This document shows positions 7,318 through 16,663 of a DNA stretch of 35,390 bases, in pieces. This DNA is from Roseiarcus fermentans. Lineage in GTDB: Bacteria; Pseudomonadota; Alphaproteobacteria; Rhizobiales; Beijerinckiaceae. The translations under genes were made by a program, and so were the position numbers. The notes beneath the pieces were generated by a model. That model was not told the origin of the DNA, made no database searches, and saw only the letters and a list, made by a program, of their open reading frames with translations. The stretch spans positions 1-35,390 of the forward strand of contig NZ_QNRK01000054.1 in NCBI RefSeq assembly GCF_003315135.1, read 5' to 3'. Numbering within the stretch: position 1 is the stretch's first letter; each line of letters opens with the position of its first letter.

Positions 7318-8592
7318 ATGACAGGATCTCACACGATCAGCCGCCGACGCATCCTCTATGCCGGCGGAGCTTTCGCGGCGGCGTCCGCTCTGTCTTGGGG
7401 CGGCGCCATCGCCGCGCCGCGGACCGTCAAGATCGGCTACGTCACGCCCCGAACCGGACCGCTCGCCGCGTTCGCGGAAGCCGACGATTTCGTCATCAAC
7501 GCGGCGCGAAAGACATTCGCCGGCGGCATCGACGTCGGCGGCGCAAAGCATCCCCTGGAGATCATCGTCAAGGACAGCCAGTCCAATCCCAACCGGGCCG
7601 CCGAAGTCGCTGCGGAGCTGATTGCAAAGGACAAGATCGACTTGATGCTGGTGGCTTCGACGCCGGAAACCACAAATCCGGTGTCGGACCAGTGCGAGTT
7701 GAACCACACGCCCTGCATTTCGACAGTGGCGCCCTGGCAGCCGTGGTTCTTCACTCGCGGCGGAAAGCCGGACGTGGGCTTCGAGTGGACGTACCACTTC
7801 TTCTGGGGGTTGGAGGATATTATCGCGGTTTTCACAACGATGTGGGGCTCACTTCCGACAAACAAGGTCGTTGGCGGCATTTGGCCCAACGACGGCGATG
7901 GAAATGCGTGGGGGGATGCAAAAATCGGCTTTCCGCCCGCCCTTGCCGCCAAGAATTTCAGCGTCGTCGATCCCGGCCGATATCAGAATCTCACCGAGGA
8001 CTATTCCGCGCAAATCGCCGAGTTCAAGAAAGGAAACGTTGAAATCGTCACAGGCGTTCCGATCCCGCCCGATTTTGCAGTGTTCTGGCGGCAGGCGATG
8101 CAGCAAGGTTTCAAACCGAAGGTCGCGACGGTCGGCAAGGCCTTGCTTTTTCCTGTCGCCGTGGAGGCGCTAGGGGATTCCGGCCGCGGCGTGTCGAATG
8201 AAGTTTGGTGGACACCCAATCATCCGTTTTCATCCTCGCTTACGCACCAGTCCGCGGGAGACCTCGCGGCCAGCTATGAAAGCACGACCGGCAAGCAATG
8301 GACGCAGCCGATCGGCTTCGCTCACGCGTTGTTCGAACTCGCCGCCAACGTCATGGCGCGAACTCAGAAGCTGGATAGTCAGGCATCCATTCGCGACGCC
8401 ATCGCCGGCACCAAGCTGGACACGATCGTCGGCCCTATCGCCTGGGGAAGCGGCCCGGTGAAGAATGTCGCCAAGACGCCGCTGGTCGGCGGACAGTGGC
8501 GTCAAGGGAGCAAGCACAAGTTCGACCTCTGCATCGTCGAGAATTCCCAGGCGAAGAATATCCCGATCGGGGGTCAACTCGAGCCAATCTAG
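7318..8592 (+). CDS. ABC transporter periplasmic substrate-binding protein, Liv/aromatic acid type
   Basis: This 424-residue type I periplasmic binding protein of the branched-chain-amino-acid (LivJ/HmgJ) family starts KIGYVTPRTGPLAAFAEADD after the leader. The N-terminus is a twin-arginine-like signal (SRRRILYAGG at residues 8-17, hydrophobic stretch, cleavage near AIAAP), so it is likely exported by Tat. The start ATG 7318 has GGGAGG seven bases upstream. Members of this subfamily in degradation clusters bind aromatic or alicyclic carboxylates and not amino acids. The gene opens the five-gene transporter block that follows the catabolic genes in one operon. Confidence 0.85.
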   Translation: MTGSHTISRRRILYAGGAFAAASALSWGGAIAAPRTVKIGYVTPRTGPLAAFAEADDFVINAARKTFAGGIDVGGAKHPLEIIVKDSQSNPNRAAEVAAELIAKDKIDLMLVASTPETTNPVSDQCELNHTPCISTVAPWQPWFFTRGGKPDVGFEWTYHFFWGLEDIIAVFTTMWGSLPTNKVVGGIWPNDGDGNAWGDAKIGFPPALAAKNFSVVDPGRYQNLTEDYSAQIAEFKKGNVEIVTGVPIPPDFAVFWRQAMQQGFKPKVATVGKALLFPVAVEALGDSGRGVSNEVWWTPNHPFSSSLTHQSAGDLAASYESTTGKQWTQPIGFAHALFELAANVMARTQKLDSQASIRDAIAGTKLDTIVGPIAWGSGPVKNVAKTPLVGGQWRQGSKHKFDLCIVENSQAKNIPIGGQLEPI

Positions 8593-8673
8593 CTCGTTGG
8601 CCATAGGCATCGCGTCCCCTCGCAGCGCCTCCGCGCGGAGGGGACATTTCAGCCGAAGGAAGGAGGCCTGCTC

Positions 8674-9399
8674 TTGCCGACGATACTCACCGTCGAACAG
8701 GTCTGTAAGCAATTTGGCTCGGTGATTGTCGCGGACGATATCAACCTGACAGTGGCCGAAGGTGAGGCGGTCGGCATCATTGGTCCCAACGGCGCCGGCA
8801 AGACAACCCTGTTCAACATGATCGCCGGCTCAATTCAGCCGACCAGCGGCCGGATAATATTCGGCTATCGCAACATCACGAAGCTGCGTCCTCCAGATCG
8901 CTGCCGCGCTGGCATCGGTCGCTCCCACCAGATACCGCGGCCCTTCTCGGGCATCTCGGTGTACGAGAATACGCTCGTAGGGGCGACGTTCGGCGGCGGA
9001 CGCGAAGGCGTCGACGCCAAGCGACGCTGCATCGACATTCTCGATCGCCTCGGGCTCCTGGCCAAGGCAAACCAGCTTGCAGGCAGCCTTGGCCTGCTGG
9101 ATCGCAAGCGGCTCGAACTTGCTCGGGCGCTCGCGACAGAGCCCCGGCTCCTGCTGCTCGACGAGATTGCCGGAGGCCTCACGGACGAAGAGGTGCATCA
9201 ACTGATCCGCATCGTCACGGCCATTCGCGCGACTGGGGTCGCCATTCTTTGGATCGAGCACATCGTCCACGCGCTGATTTCGGTCGTCGATCGGTTGATC
9301 GCCATGCACGTCGGGCGCCTGCTCGCCGAGGGCGCGCCCGCCGCCGTGATGGCCAATGCGGAAGTGCAGGAAGTGTATCTCGGGATCGAAGAGCCATGA
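8674..9399 (+). CDS. ABC transporter ATP-binding protein, LivG type
   Basis: A 241-residue ATPase with Walker A GPNGAGKTT (residues 37-45), Walker B LLLLDEIAGGL, and H-loop LWIEH. The ABC signature is divergent (LGLLDRKRLELARALA), which is common in LivG proteins. The chosen start is TTG 8674, preceded by AGGAGG with eight bases spacing. It works as one half of the nucleotide-binding pair with the following gene, which it overlaps by ATGA. Confidence 0.85.
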   Translation: MPTILTVEQVCKQFGSVIVADDINLTVAEGEAVGIIGPNGAGKTTLFNMIAGSIQPTSGRIIFGYRNITKLRPPDRCRAGIGRSHQIPRPFSGISVYENTLVGATFGGGREGVDAKRRCIDILDRLGLLAKANQLAGSLGLLDRKRLELARALATEPRLLLLDEIAGGLTDEEVHQLIRIVTAIRATGVAILWIEHIVHALISVVDRLIAMHVGRLLAEGAPAAVMANAEVQEVYLGIEEP

Positions 9400-10094
9400 G
9401 CCTTTGCTCGGTGCGCCGACTCTCCGTCGGCTACGGGGACTTCAAGGTCCTCTTCGATATCGATCTCGATATCGACGAGGGTCAGGCGATGGCGATGATC
9501 GGCGCCAACGGAGCCGGCAAGACCACCTTGTTGCGCGCCATCACCGGCCTCCTGAAAGCGCCCGACGACAGCATCAAGTTCGCCGGCCGGCCGATCGCCG
9601 GCACTCCGCCCCACGCGATCGTCGCGCTGGGCGTCGCGATGGTTCCGGAAGGGCGCTGTCTGTTCCCCAGCCTTTCGGTCGAGGAGAACCTGCTGGTCGG
9701 CGCCCACGCCAAGCGTCGAGGCCCGTGGACGCTGCAGCGGGTTTACGATCTTTTTCCGGCGCTCCTGCAGCGCCGCCGCGCGCCCGTGGAATTGCTGTCG
9801 GGCGGGCAGCAGCAGATGGTCGCGATCGGTCGAGCGCTCATGTCGAATCCACGGCTGCTGCTTTGCGACGAAGTCTCGTTGGGTCTGGCGCCGATCGTCA
9901 TCAAGTCCATCTACTGCGCGTTTCCCGCCATCCTGGCGGAGGGGACAACGATCCTGGTCGTAGAGCAGGACATCGGTCGCGCGATCGCCATGGCCGACAC
10001 GGTGACCTGCCTTCAGGAAGGCAAGGTGACCCTGGCGGGGCCGCCAAAGCAATTCAGTCGCGCCGACATCACTGCCGCCTATTTTGGGAGGTAG
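9396..10094 (+). CDS. ABC transporter ATP-binding protein, LivF type
   Basis: A 232-residue ATPase with Walker A GANGAGKTT (residues 36-44), signature LLSGGQQQMVAIGRAL, and Walker B LLLCDEVSLGLAP. VPEGRCLFPSLSVEENL matches LivF proteins. The start ATG overlaps the stop of the preceding gene (ATGA), which signals translational coupling. Confidence 0.88.
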   Translation: MSLCSVRRLSVGYGDFKVLFDIDLDIDEGQAMAMIGANGAGKTTLLRAITGLLKAPDDSIKFAGRPIAGTPPHAIVALGVAMVPEGRCLFPSLSVEENLLVGAHAKRRGPWTLQRVYDLFPALLQRRRAPVELLSGGQQQMVAIGRALMSNPRLLLCDEVSLGLAPIVIKSIYCAFPAILAEGTTILVVEQDIGRAIAMADTVTCLQEGKVTLAGPPKQFSRADITAAYFGR

Positions 10095-10099
10095 CCGTC

Positions 10100-10978
10100 G
10101 TGTCCTTGTTCGCAGTCGTCGATCCCGTGATGCAAGGCCTGTTGCTCGGCGGCATGTACGCATTGTTCGCCATTGGCTTGTCGCTGAGCTTCGGGATCAT
10201 GCGCATGGTCAATATCGCTCACGGCGATATCATTGTTCTGGCCGCCTATGTAACTCTGGTGGTCGTCGAAACGCTCGCTGTCAATCCGTTCGTCGCCATG
10301 ATCGTGGTTGTCCCGTCGCTGGCGGCGTTCGGCTACGTGCTGCAACGGGTCTTGCTCAATCCCGTTTTGGGTGACGACATCCTGCCGCCGTTATTGGTCA
10401 CGTTCGGGCTGTCGGTCATCATACAAAATCTTCTCCTGGCGGTGTTCTCGGCAGATCCCATGGGCATTCATGCCGACGCAGTCCAGACCGCCAGCATCGG
10501 TCTTGGCGGCGGCCTGGCGGTCGGCGTGCTGCCGCTCATCATCTTCGCGTCAGCTGTGGCGGTGGTCGCCGGCCTCGAATTGCTGTTCGCCTTTACTGGG
10601 CTCGGGCGCGCGTTTCGCGCGACGTCGGACAATCAGACGGTCGCCCAGTTGATGGGCATTGACAATCGCCATCTCTATGCGGTCGCGACCGCGCTCGCTC
10701 TTGCGATTTCCGCCATCGCGGGATCGTTTCTCGCGCTGCGCACAACCTTTGTCCCGACGCTGGGGCCGAGCAAGCTTCTGGTCGCGTTCGAGGCGATCAT
10801 CGTCGGCGGAATGGGCTCGTTGTGGGGGACGCTGGCGGGAGCGATGCTGCTCGGGGTCGCCCAGTCGATCGGCTTCCGGTACAATTCGGGTTCCGGCATC
10901 CTCGCCGGTCATTTTGTTTTCCTGGCAATCCTGTTGGTGCGACCGCAAGGTCTTTTCGCTCGCGCGAGGCGCTCATGA
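10100..10978 (+). CDS. ABC transporter permease, LivH type
   Basis: A 292-residue inner-membrane permease with about eight hydrophobic segments. The early motif GLLLGGMYALFAIGLSLSFG and the loop GLGRAFRATSDNQTVAQLMG are typical of LivH. The start is GTG 10100, eight bases after GGGAGG. The 3' end overlaps the next gene by ATGA. It pairs with the LivM-type protein to form the translocation path. Confidence 0.87.
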   Translation: MSLFAVVDPVMQGLLLGGMYALFAIGLSLSFGIMRMVNIAHGDIIVLAAYVTLVVVETLAVNPFVAMIVVVPSLAAFGYVLQRVLLNPVLGDDILPPLLVTFGLSVIIQNLLLAVFSADPMGIHADAVQTASIGLGGGLAVGVLPLIIFASAVAVVAGLELLFAFTGLGRAFRATSDNQTVAQLMGIDNRHLYAVATALALAISAIAGSFLALRTTFVPTLGPSKLLVAFEAIIVGGMGSLWGTLAGAMLLGVAQSIGFRYNSGSGILAGHFVFLAILLVRPQGLFARARRS

Positions 10979-12021
10979 GCTTGCTCGAGCTGGAGAATGC
11001 GTCGCGGCTGCAGCATGGTGTCTGGATCGCCGCGGCAGCTCTCCTGGCCGTGCTGATTTTGGCGCCGTGGTGGGCCGATGACAGCGACTTGAGGAGCATC
11101 GCCGAATTTGCCTATCTCGTCGCTATTGCCCAGATGTGGAATCTGCTGGCCGGCTACGGGGGCCTGATTTCGGTCGGTCAGCAGGTCTTCATTGGCATCG
11201 GCGGGTACACCCTTCTGATCTTGTCGCTGGACGCCGGGATATCGCCTTTTCTCTGTATTCCCGTTGCGGGCGTAGTCTCGGCATTGTTCGCGGTCCCGAT
11301 CGCGGCCGTCGTGTTTCGCTTGCAGGGTCCCTATTTTGCGATCGGCACATGGGTGGTGGCGGACGTGTTCCGTCTCGCTCTCGACAACGTGCCTGCAATC
11401 GGCGGCGGTTCCGGAAAGAGCCTCACCAGCGCCCTGATGTCTATCCCAGGCTGGCAACGGGAGGCGACGACCTATTGGATCGCCCTTGGGCTCGGAGTCG
11501 GCCTGACGATCGGCGTCTATTTGATTTTGCGGTCGCGTCTAGGGTTGGCGATGACTGCCGTCCGCGACAGTGTGCCTGCGTCTGAAAGTCTCGGCGTCAG
11601 GGTCGGACGAACGAAGTTGCTTATCTACGTTGCATCGGCGCTCGGCTTGGGAATGGCTGGGGCGCTCATTTATCTTACCAAGTTGCGTGTGTCTCCCGAT
11701 GCGGCGTTTTCTATGGATTGGACGGTCTTGATGATCTTTATCGTCGTGATCGGCGGCATCGGGACAGTGGAGGGACCGATTGTCGGCACAGCCGTATTTT
11801 TCTTTTTGCGCGCTATGCTCGCAGATTTCGGCCCTTGGTATCTTGTCATTCTCGGCAGCGTCGCGGTTGTGGTGATGCTGAAGGCTCGACGGGGGATTTG
11901 GGGCTGGGTGGCCGGCCGCTTCAATTTCCATGTCTTTCCGACACGGCGTCGGATACGCGTTAATAGCCTACGGTCGGGGTTTGCCGAGATGCCTCCAAGC
12001 CCGCGTTACCTGACCGAGTAG
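10975..12021 (+). CDS. ABC transporter permease, LivM type
   Basis: A 348-residue membrane protein with the LivM hallmarks WNLLAGYGGLISVGQQVFIG and LRSRLGLAMTAVRDS and several membrane helices. The C-terminal 40 residues are hydrophilic and Arg-rich. The start overlaps the LivH stop. It is the last gene of the operon that begins at 2637; beyond its stop the strand changes and a gcdH remnant follows. Confidence 0.87.
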   Translation: MSLLELENASRLQHGVWIAAAALLAVLILAPWWADDSDLRSIAEFAYLVAIAQMWNLLAGYGGLISVGQQVFIGIGGYTLLILSLDAGISPFLCIPVAGVVSALFAVPIAAVVFRLQGPYFAIGTWVVADVFRLALDNVPAIGGGSGKSLTSALMSIPGWQREATTYWIALGLGVGLTIGVYLILRSRLGLAMTAVRDSVPASESLGVRVGRTKLLIYVASALGLGMAGALIYLTKLRVSPDAAFSMDWTVLMIFIVVIGGIGTVEGPIVGTAVFFFLRAMLADFGPWYLVILGSVAVVVMLKARRGIWGWVAGRFNFHVFPTRRRIRVNSLRSGFAEMPPSPRYLTE

Positions 12022-12035
12022 TGTTTTCCTTCACT

Positions 12036-12183
12036 TCACCCGAACGCCGGGATGCCGGTGGTCGCGCGGCCGAGAATGAGGGCGTGGATGTCGTGGGTGC
12101 CCCCGTAGGTGTTCACCACCTTGAGGTTGACGAGGTCGCGGGCGACGCCGAACTCGTCGCTGATGCCGTTGTCGCTCATCATG
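12036..12183 (-). pseudogene. 3' remnant of a glutaryl-CoA dehydrogenase gene
   Basis: About 48 codons match the C-terminus of the intact glutaryl-CoA dehydrogenase at 33438-34628. Shared strings include [26 protein letters not shown] and TGIPAF, ending in TGA at 12036-12038. The match begins at DMM near 12183 and stops abruptly upstream. The catalytic Glu of the YEGTH motif is Gly here (YGGTH), so it was probably already decaying. Orientation is inverted relative to the intact gene, and by eye the DNA identity is about 80 percent, so it is not a recent copy. Confidence 0.85.
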
Positions 12184-12304
12184 TCGCATGCTGTCCGGCG
12201 ATGTTGTCGCTGGCGGCGGCGTCCGTTGCTTGGGGGATTTTCGTGCGATCCGCTTGATTGGATCGCGGACTCATCGTGCGACACTTCGGCGGAAGGAGAA
12301 TGAA

Positions 12305-12553
12305 ATGGCCCTGATGATCAACGAAGATTGCACCGCCTGCGATGCATGCAAGCCGGCCTGCCCGAACCAAGCGATCGCGTCCGGCAATCCGATCTACACG
12401 ATCGACGCGCTGCGCTGCACCGAATGCGTCGGCAGCGAACATGACGAGCCGCAGTGCCGGGTGATGTGCCCCGCCGATGCCATCGTCGCCAATCCGGACT
12501 TCAATGAGACCCGCGACCAGTTGCAGGCCAAGTACCAAGCCCTGCACGCCTGA
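12305..12553 (+). CDS. 2[4Fe-4S] ferredoxin, YfhL/Alvin type
   Basis: An 82-residue ferredoxin with Cys at 9, 12, 15, 19 ([11 protein letters not shown]) and 38, 41, 51, 55 (CTEC, nine residues, then CRVMC). The enlarged second-cluster loop is typical of the Allochromatium-type ferredoxins. These include the donors to benzoyl-CoA reductases in Thauera and Rhodopseudomonas. ATG 12305 follows AAGGAG. It should carry low-potential electrons in the cytoplasm. The NfnAB-like fusion at 18603-21614 is a candidate redox partner. No benzoyl-CoA reductase subunits lie in this window, so the acceptor is unknown. Confidence 0.88.
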   Translation: MALMINEDCTACDACKPACPNQAIASGNPIYTIDALRCTECVGSEHDEPQCRVMCPADAIVANPDFNETRDQLQAKYQALHA

Positions 12554-12670
12554 ATGGGAATGTGGGAATGATGATCAATCCCATTGAGCCTCGAAGGCGG
12601 GACATCGTCGCTGGCCCAGACATTGGCCTCGCCATCTGCGATCTTACCGTCGCGCGGCGATGGTCCTGCG

Positions 12671-13207
12671 ATGATCGTCGTCAAGGCCGAGGCGCTTCGA
12701 ATGAGTCAGGAATGTCAGATCGCCTTCGAGATCGGCCGGACGGAACTCGCTTTCCGTTCGGTGTTCGAGGCAAATCCGCCCCGGCGAAGTTTCCCGTGCG
12801 GCTGGGTGACATGTTGCTCGGCGACGATCCCTTTGTCAGCGCGCTGCGGCAGAACGACGTCCAGATGGCCGGGCCGCCCTTTGCGGGCCACGAGTCTTGC
12901 AAGCTTCCTACGGTTTCGCGCGCGGGTTGCATTCTCTCACGAGGGACGAGTTGCTGGCGGTCCGGCGCAATCGCCCGAAAGATCACGCCCGAAACGGTGA
13001 GCGGTCGGATTCGGCTGCATGAATGTCTCGCGATGATGGCTTACAAATGCCCCGCCTCCGACGATCAACCCGCCGGTCGACGCGCACGAGAAGGGGGCGC
13101 TCGTCCCCGACGATATCGACCTCGACTTCGAGCGTCCGACGCGTTCGCTGCTCGGCGGCGACACGCCAGCATCCGCGCCCCGCGGGGCCGCCATGGCGCA
13201 ATCTTGA
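12671..13207 (+). pseudogene. Unrecognised gene, broken by at least two frameshifts
   Basis: Protein-like sequence passes through several frames. MIVVKAEALRMSQECQ and IGRTELAFRSVFEANP run to about 12777. A second frame then gives KFPVRLGDMLLGDDPF and ALRQNDVQMAGPPFAGHES. A third frame from about 13065 gives HEKGALVPDDIDLDFERPT and SLLGGDTPAS, ending at TGA 13205-13207. Together this looks like one decayed gene of about 170-180 codons lying between the ferredoxin and the gentisate operon. I do not recognise the family. Confidence 0.45.
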
Positions 13208-13284
13208 TCGACCGCGCTAGGGGGGTCGAACGCGTCCGCGTCGCCGTTTGGAGCCGACCGCAAAGATATTGCTGGAGCGACATC

Positions 13285-13989
13285 GTGACCGATGAACTGA
13301 TCTTTCCGCCGACGCCGATCCGAGCGATCCCGGTCCAAGGCGAGGCCCGTCGATTTGCCTGCAACCGGATCTTCTGCGTGGGTCGCAACTACGCGGATCA
13401 CGCCAGGGAAATGGGAGTCGAGATCGACCGCGTAGCCCCATTCTATTTTCTCAAACATCCCGGCGCGCTGGTCGCGTCCGGCGCGACGGTCGCCTACCCG
13501 CCAGGGACGACGAACTATCACTACGAAATGGAGCTGGTCGTCGCGATCGGCGCCGCCGGCTTCCGGCTCGCACGCACGGACGCGCACAACCTCGTGTTTG
13601 GCTACGCCTGCGGCCTCGACATGACCCGCCGAGATCTCCAGCTCGACGCGCGCGCCAAAGGGCGTCCGTGGGATCTTGGCAAGGACTTCGAGCAGTCAGC
13701 CGTCGTCGCGGAAATCGTGCCAAAACCGAACTTCGGCGCTATCGCGGGTCAGAGAATCTGGCTGAGAGTCAACGACGTCTCGAAGCAGGAAGCGCGACTT
13801 TCCGATCTCGTCTGGGGAATCGACGAGATCGTCGCTCATCTGTCGGGGTTCTACCATCTTGCGCCCGGCGACCTCATATTCACCGGGACGCCGGCGGGCG
13901 TCGGTCCGGTCGTCGCCGGCGATGAGCTGGAAGGCGGGGTCGAAGGGCTGCGGAATGTGAGGCTGCGGATCGGCGAGTCGCAGTCATGA
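13285..13989 (+). CDS. nagK: Fumarylpyruvate hydrolase (FAA hydrolase family)
   Basis: A 234-residue member of the fumarylacetoacetate hydrolase family. It hydrolyses 3-fumarylpyruvate to fumarate and pyruvate, the last step of the gentisate pathway. Motifs include [11 protein letters not shown] near the N-terminus, [12 protein letters not shown] with metal-binding acids, [14 protein letters not shown], and [15 protein letters not shown]. The start is GTG 13285, with GGAG seven bases upstream. The open frame extends further upstream but only through the decayed gene. Its stop overlaps the next start (ATGA), and it is the first gene of the three-gene gentisate operon. Confidence 0.85.
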   Translation: MTDELIFPPTPIRAIPVQGEARRFACNRIFCVGRNYADHAREMGVEIDRVAPFYFLKHPGALVASGATVAYPPGTTNYHYEMELVVAIGAAGFRLARTDAHNLVFGYACGLDMTRRDLQLDARAKGRPWDLGKDFEQSAVVAEIVPKPNFGAIAGQRIWLRVNDVSKQEARLSDLVWGIDEIVAHLSGFYHLAPGDLIFTGTPAGVGPVVAGDELEGGVEGLRNVRLRIGESQS

Positions 13990-14666
13990 CGCCGCAAAAT
14001 TTGTCGCCGCCATCGCCGATGCGCTTCTACGGCTACTTCCGTTCGACCGCGTCCTATCGCTGCCGGATCGCGCTGAACCTCAAGGGTGTGGCGCCGGAAT
14101 TCATCCCGGTCCATCTGCGTCGGGGTGGGGGCGAACAGCATCGCGAACAATTTCGCGCCGTGAATCCACAGGGGCTGGTTCCGGCGCTCGACGTCGATGG
14201 ACAGGTTCTTACACAGTCGCTCGCCATCATCGAATGGCTGGACCGCGAGATCCCCGATCCTCCTCTAATTCCCGGCGACTCCGGGCTGCGAGCCGAGGTC
14301 ACGAGCTTTGCGCTGGCGATCGCCGCCGACATCCATCCGTTGAACAACCTGCGAGTTCTCAATTACCTTCGCGAGCATCTGGGTCAGGGGCAGGCGGAGA
14401 CCGAGGCCTGGTGCCGACATTGGTGCGAGGACGGCCTGACGGCTCTGGAAATCGTCGCAGAGCGCTCCGTTCCGCGCGGCGCGTTTCTTTTCGACGATCG
14501 TCCGGGCCTCGCCGAGATCTGCCTCGTCCCGCAACTCTCAAGCGCCCGACGCTTTGGCGTCGATCTCGGGCGCTTCAGCCGGCTGCTGGCGGTCGAAGCG
14601 CTTTGCCTCGACATTCCCGCTTTTCAACGAGCGCGGCCGGAGCTGCAACCAGACGCAGAACCTTGA
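13986..14666 (+). CDS. nagL: Maleylpyruvate isomerase (zeta-class GST family)
   Basis: A 226-residue glutathione-S-transferase-like protein of the maleylacetoacetate/maleylpyruvate isomerase branch. The zeta-class N-terminal motif appears as [18 protein letters not shown], followed by [13 protein letters not shown] and [10 protein letters not shown] for the glutathione site, and [14 protein letters not shown] in the helical domain. It isomerises maleylpyruvate to fumarylpyruvate using glutathione. It is translationally coupled to the hydrolase by ATGA. Context with gentisate dioxygenase makes maleylpyruvate a more likely substrate than maleylacetoacetate. Confidence 0.85.
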   Translation: MTPQNLSPPSPMRFYGYFRSTASYRCRIALNLKGVAPEFIPVHLRRGGGEQHREQFRAVNPQGLVPALDVDGQVLTQSLAIIEWLDREIPDPPLIPGDSGLRAEVTSFALAIAADIHPLNNLRVLNYLREHLGQGQAETEAWCRHWCEDGLTALEIVAERSVPRGAFLFDDRPGLAEICLVPQLSSARRFGVDLGRFSRLLAVEALCLDIPAFQRARPELQPDAEP

Positions 14667-14707
14667 TAACCGCAATCTCGCCAGCATCGAACCGGAGCAA
14701 ACGTAAG

Positions 14708-15751
14708 ATGACCGCGCTAGGCACGCTCGAAGATCTGCCGCTCGAATATCGCAACGGCCTGACCGCCCGCAATCTCGTCCCGCTGTGGCCCAATCTGCGC
14801 GCCGCCCTGCCCCACAACAAGCCGAGCCGCCGGACACGCCCTATGCTGTGGCGCTATGAGGACATCCGCCCGCAGTTGCTGGAGGCCGGCCGCCTGACGC
14901 CGATCGAGAAAGCCGAACGGCGCGTGCTCGTCCTGGCGAACCCGGGCCTCGGGCTCGAGAACATGCAGGCGACGCCATCGATCTACGTAGGCATGCAACT
15001 CATCTTGCCCGGCGAGGTGGCCCCGAACCATCGGCATGCGCCCTCCGCGGTTCGCTTCGTCATCGAGGGGAAAGGCGGCTTCACGATGGTTGAAGGCGAG
15101 AAGCTCCCGATGGAGCCTGGCGACTTGATCCTGACGCCGTCCCTCCTCTGGCACGAGCATGGGCACACGGGGAGCGGGCCGGTGATCTGGATGGACGTGC
15201 TTGATCTTCCGGTCGTCTATGGGCTTGAAGCCTCTTACGCTCTGGAGGGGCCATCGCAGCAGCCGCGCAACGAACCTGACGCATCGCAGACGCGCTATCG
15301 CCGGTCGGGGCTTATTCCGTGGTCGGCGACGACGCGGACGCGCGCCGATTATCCGCTGGTCCGCTTTCCCTGGCAGGAGGTCCGTCAGGCCCTGGCCGAT
15401 CTCGCGACGGTGACGCCGGTCGGCGAGGCCGTTCGCTTGGCGTACGTCAATCCGGAGACGGGGCACGAGTGCATGCCGATTCTGGGATTTTCCGCCCTGC
15501 TTCTGCGGCCTGGAGAGACGCTGCGTCTGCCCCGCCATTCCGCCTCTTCAATCATCAATGTGGTGTCGGGTTCCGGCTCGGCGGCCATCGACAGTGTCGA
15601 ATTGCGCTTCGACGCGTTCGACACTGTCGCCGTGCCGACGCACGCCGAGGTCAAGCTTGACAACGCGTCCTCGAAACATCCCGCTTTCCTGTTCGTTGTG
15701 GACGATGCGCCGATGCAGCGGAAGCTCGGGTTCTACGAGATGTTCGGTTGA
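14708..15751 (+). CDS. Gentisate 1,2-dioxygenase
   Basis: A 347-residue bicupin iron dioxygenase that opens the ring of gentisate to maleylpyruvate. The N-terminal cupin has [16 protein letters not shown] with the Fe(II) His pair, and [10 protein letters not shown] for the third His. The second cupin ([17 protein letters not shown]) is degenerate in metal ligands, as usual in the family. The start ATG 14708 has a GGAG about ten bases upstream; the longer open frame beginning earlier overlaps the isomerase and is rejected. It needs O2, unlike most of the other functions suggested by this island. Confidence 0.9.
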   Translation: MTALGTLEDLPLEYRNGLTARNLVPLWPNLRAALPHNKPSRRTRPMLWRYEDIRPQLLEAGRLTPIEKAERRVLVLANPGLGLENMQATPSIYVGMQLILPGEVAPNHRHAPSAVRFVIEGKGGFTMVEGEKLPMEPGDLILTPSLLWHEHGHTGSGPVIWMDVLDLPVVYGLEASYALEGPSQQPRNEPDASQTRYRRSGLIPWSATTRTRADYPLVRFPWQEVRQALADLATVTPVGEAVRLAYVNPETGHECMPILGFSALLLRPGETLRLPRHSASSIINVVSGSGSAAIDSVELRFDAFDTVAVPTHAEVKLDNASSKHPAFLFVVDDAPMQRKLGFYEMFG

Positions 15752-16023
15752 GAACTGGGAACGGGATTTTTGGCCCTTTGTCCTCCTCTTGACCGCGGAG
15801 CAGATTGCTCTGGCGCTCGCCGGGCTCGGTGAGGTTGTCGGCTGGGGTCTGTCGCAAGGCCTGCCGAGATACCGCTGCGCCTCCTGCGGTCGTCGGTGAA
15901 ACGCCGCCGAGGCACCACGGCGGGCACCAATGCCGTCTAATACCAAAAGGCCCCGCTGGCTGACTCACTGGGGGTTTCCGAATCGCGGGAGTGATAATTC
16001 AAGGCGGCATGGAGGGCTGGACC
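15752..16023. other. Intergenic, probable IS630 left flank
   Basis: This gap follows the gentisate operon. From about 15940 the sequence resembles the upstream end of an IS630 element, because the transposase-like frame starts at 16024. No clear terminator after the dioxygenase and no further gene were seen. Confidence 0.35.
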
Positions 16024-16491
16024 ATGCCGTCAGCGGTGAAATTGCAAACGGAGTTTTCGGCTGAGGAGCTTCGGGCGCTGGCCCGTCGCTCGAAAGACGT
16101 CAACCAGAGCCGCCGACTGTTGTCGCTTGCGGCGGTGCGGGACGGGATGGATCGGGCCTCGGCGGCCAGGGTCGGCATGGACCGCCAGACGCTGCGCGAC
16201 TGGGTGCATCGCTTCAACGCCGAGGGGCCTGAGGGGCTCATCAACAACTGGACAGAGGGGCCCAAGCCGCGCCTGTCGGCTGAGCATTTGGCCGAGTTGG
16301 CGGCCATCGTCGAGGCCGGCCCGGATCGTGAGAAGGACGGCGTCGTGCGGTGGCGTCGCATCGACCTCAAGCGCGTCATCGCTGAGCGGTTCGCCGCCAG
16401 TGTTCTCTGGCTCGTCTCGCCCGGCGGCGCCTTCACGACGGGACAGACGATCGTAATCGACGGCGGAACCCTCGTCGGCGACGGTGGCTGA
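16024..16491 (+). pseudogene. Chimeric ORF: IS630 transposase N-terminus joined in frame to an SDR C-terminus
   Basis: Residues from ATG 16024 to about 16393 are the helix-turn-helix half of an IS630-type transposase (TEFSAEELRALARRSKD, GMDRQTLRDWVHRFNAEGPE, VRWRRIDLKRVIAERF). The expected DDE half is missing. From about 16396 the frame continues as the last 30-odd residues of a short-chain dehydrogenase: SVLWLVSPGGAFTTGQ and VIDGGTLVGDGG, ending at TGA 16489-16491. The two parts are fused without a frame break. This is most simply a deletion that removed the end of the IS and most of an SDR gene. The product is unlikely to work as either enzyme. Confidence 0.8.
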
Positions 16492-16502
16492 GACGCTTGG
16501 TG

Positions 16503-16580
16503 TTACATCCGGTCCACCACAGCGCGAACCATCATCTCTCGACCTTTGGGCGTCAAAGGAGCATTCTTGTGGGTGTCCAT
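16503..16580 (-). pseudogene. IS481-family transposase 5' fragment
   Basis: Minus-strand ATG (16580-16578) opens MDTHKNAPLTPKGREMMV followed by RAVVDRM and TAA at 16503-16505. This is the conserved N-terminus of IS481 transposases. The body of the protein is missing. Upstream (16581-16650) typical left-end sequence of such elements is still visible, including a second copy of the CCATTCGGTTTGG-like motif. Confidence 0.75.
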
Positions 16581-16663
16581 TCGGTCCTCTGCGAATCGCT
16601 GGCGTTTGGCGACTTCAGCGTTCACGGTCCAAACCGAATGGACAACCTCCTGAAAGCTCACAC

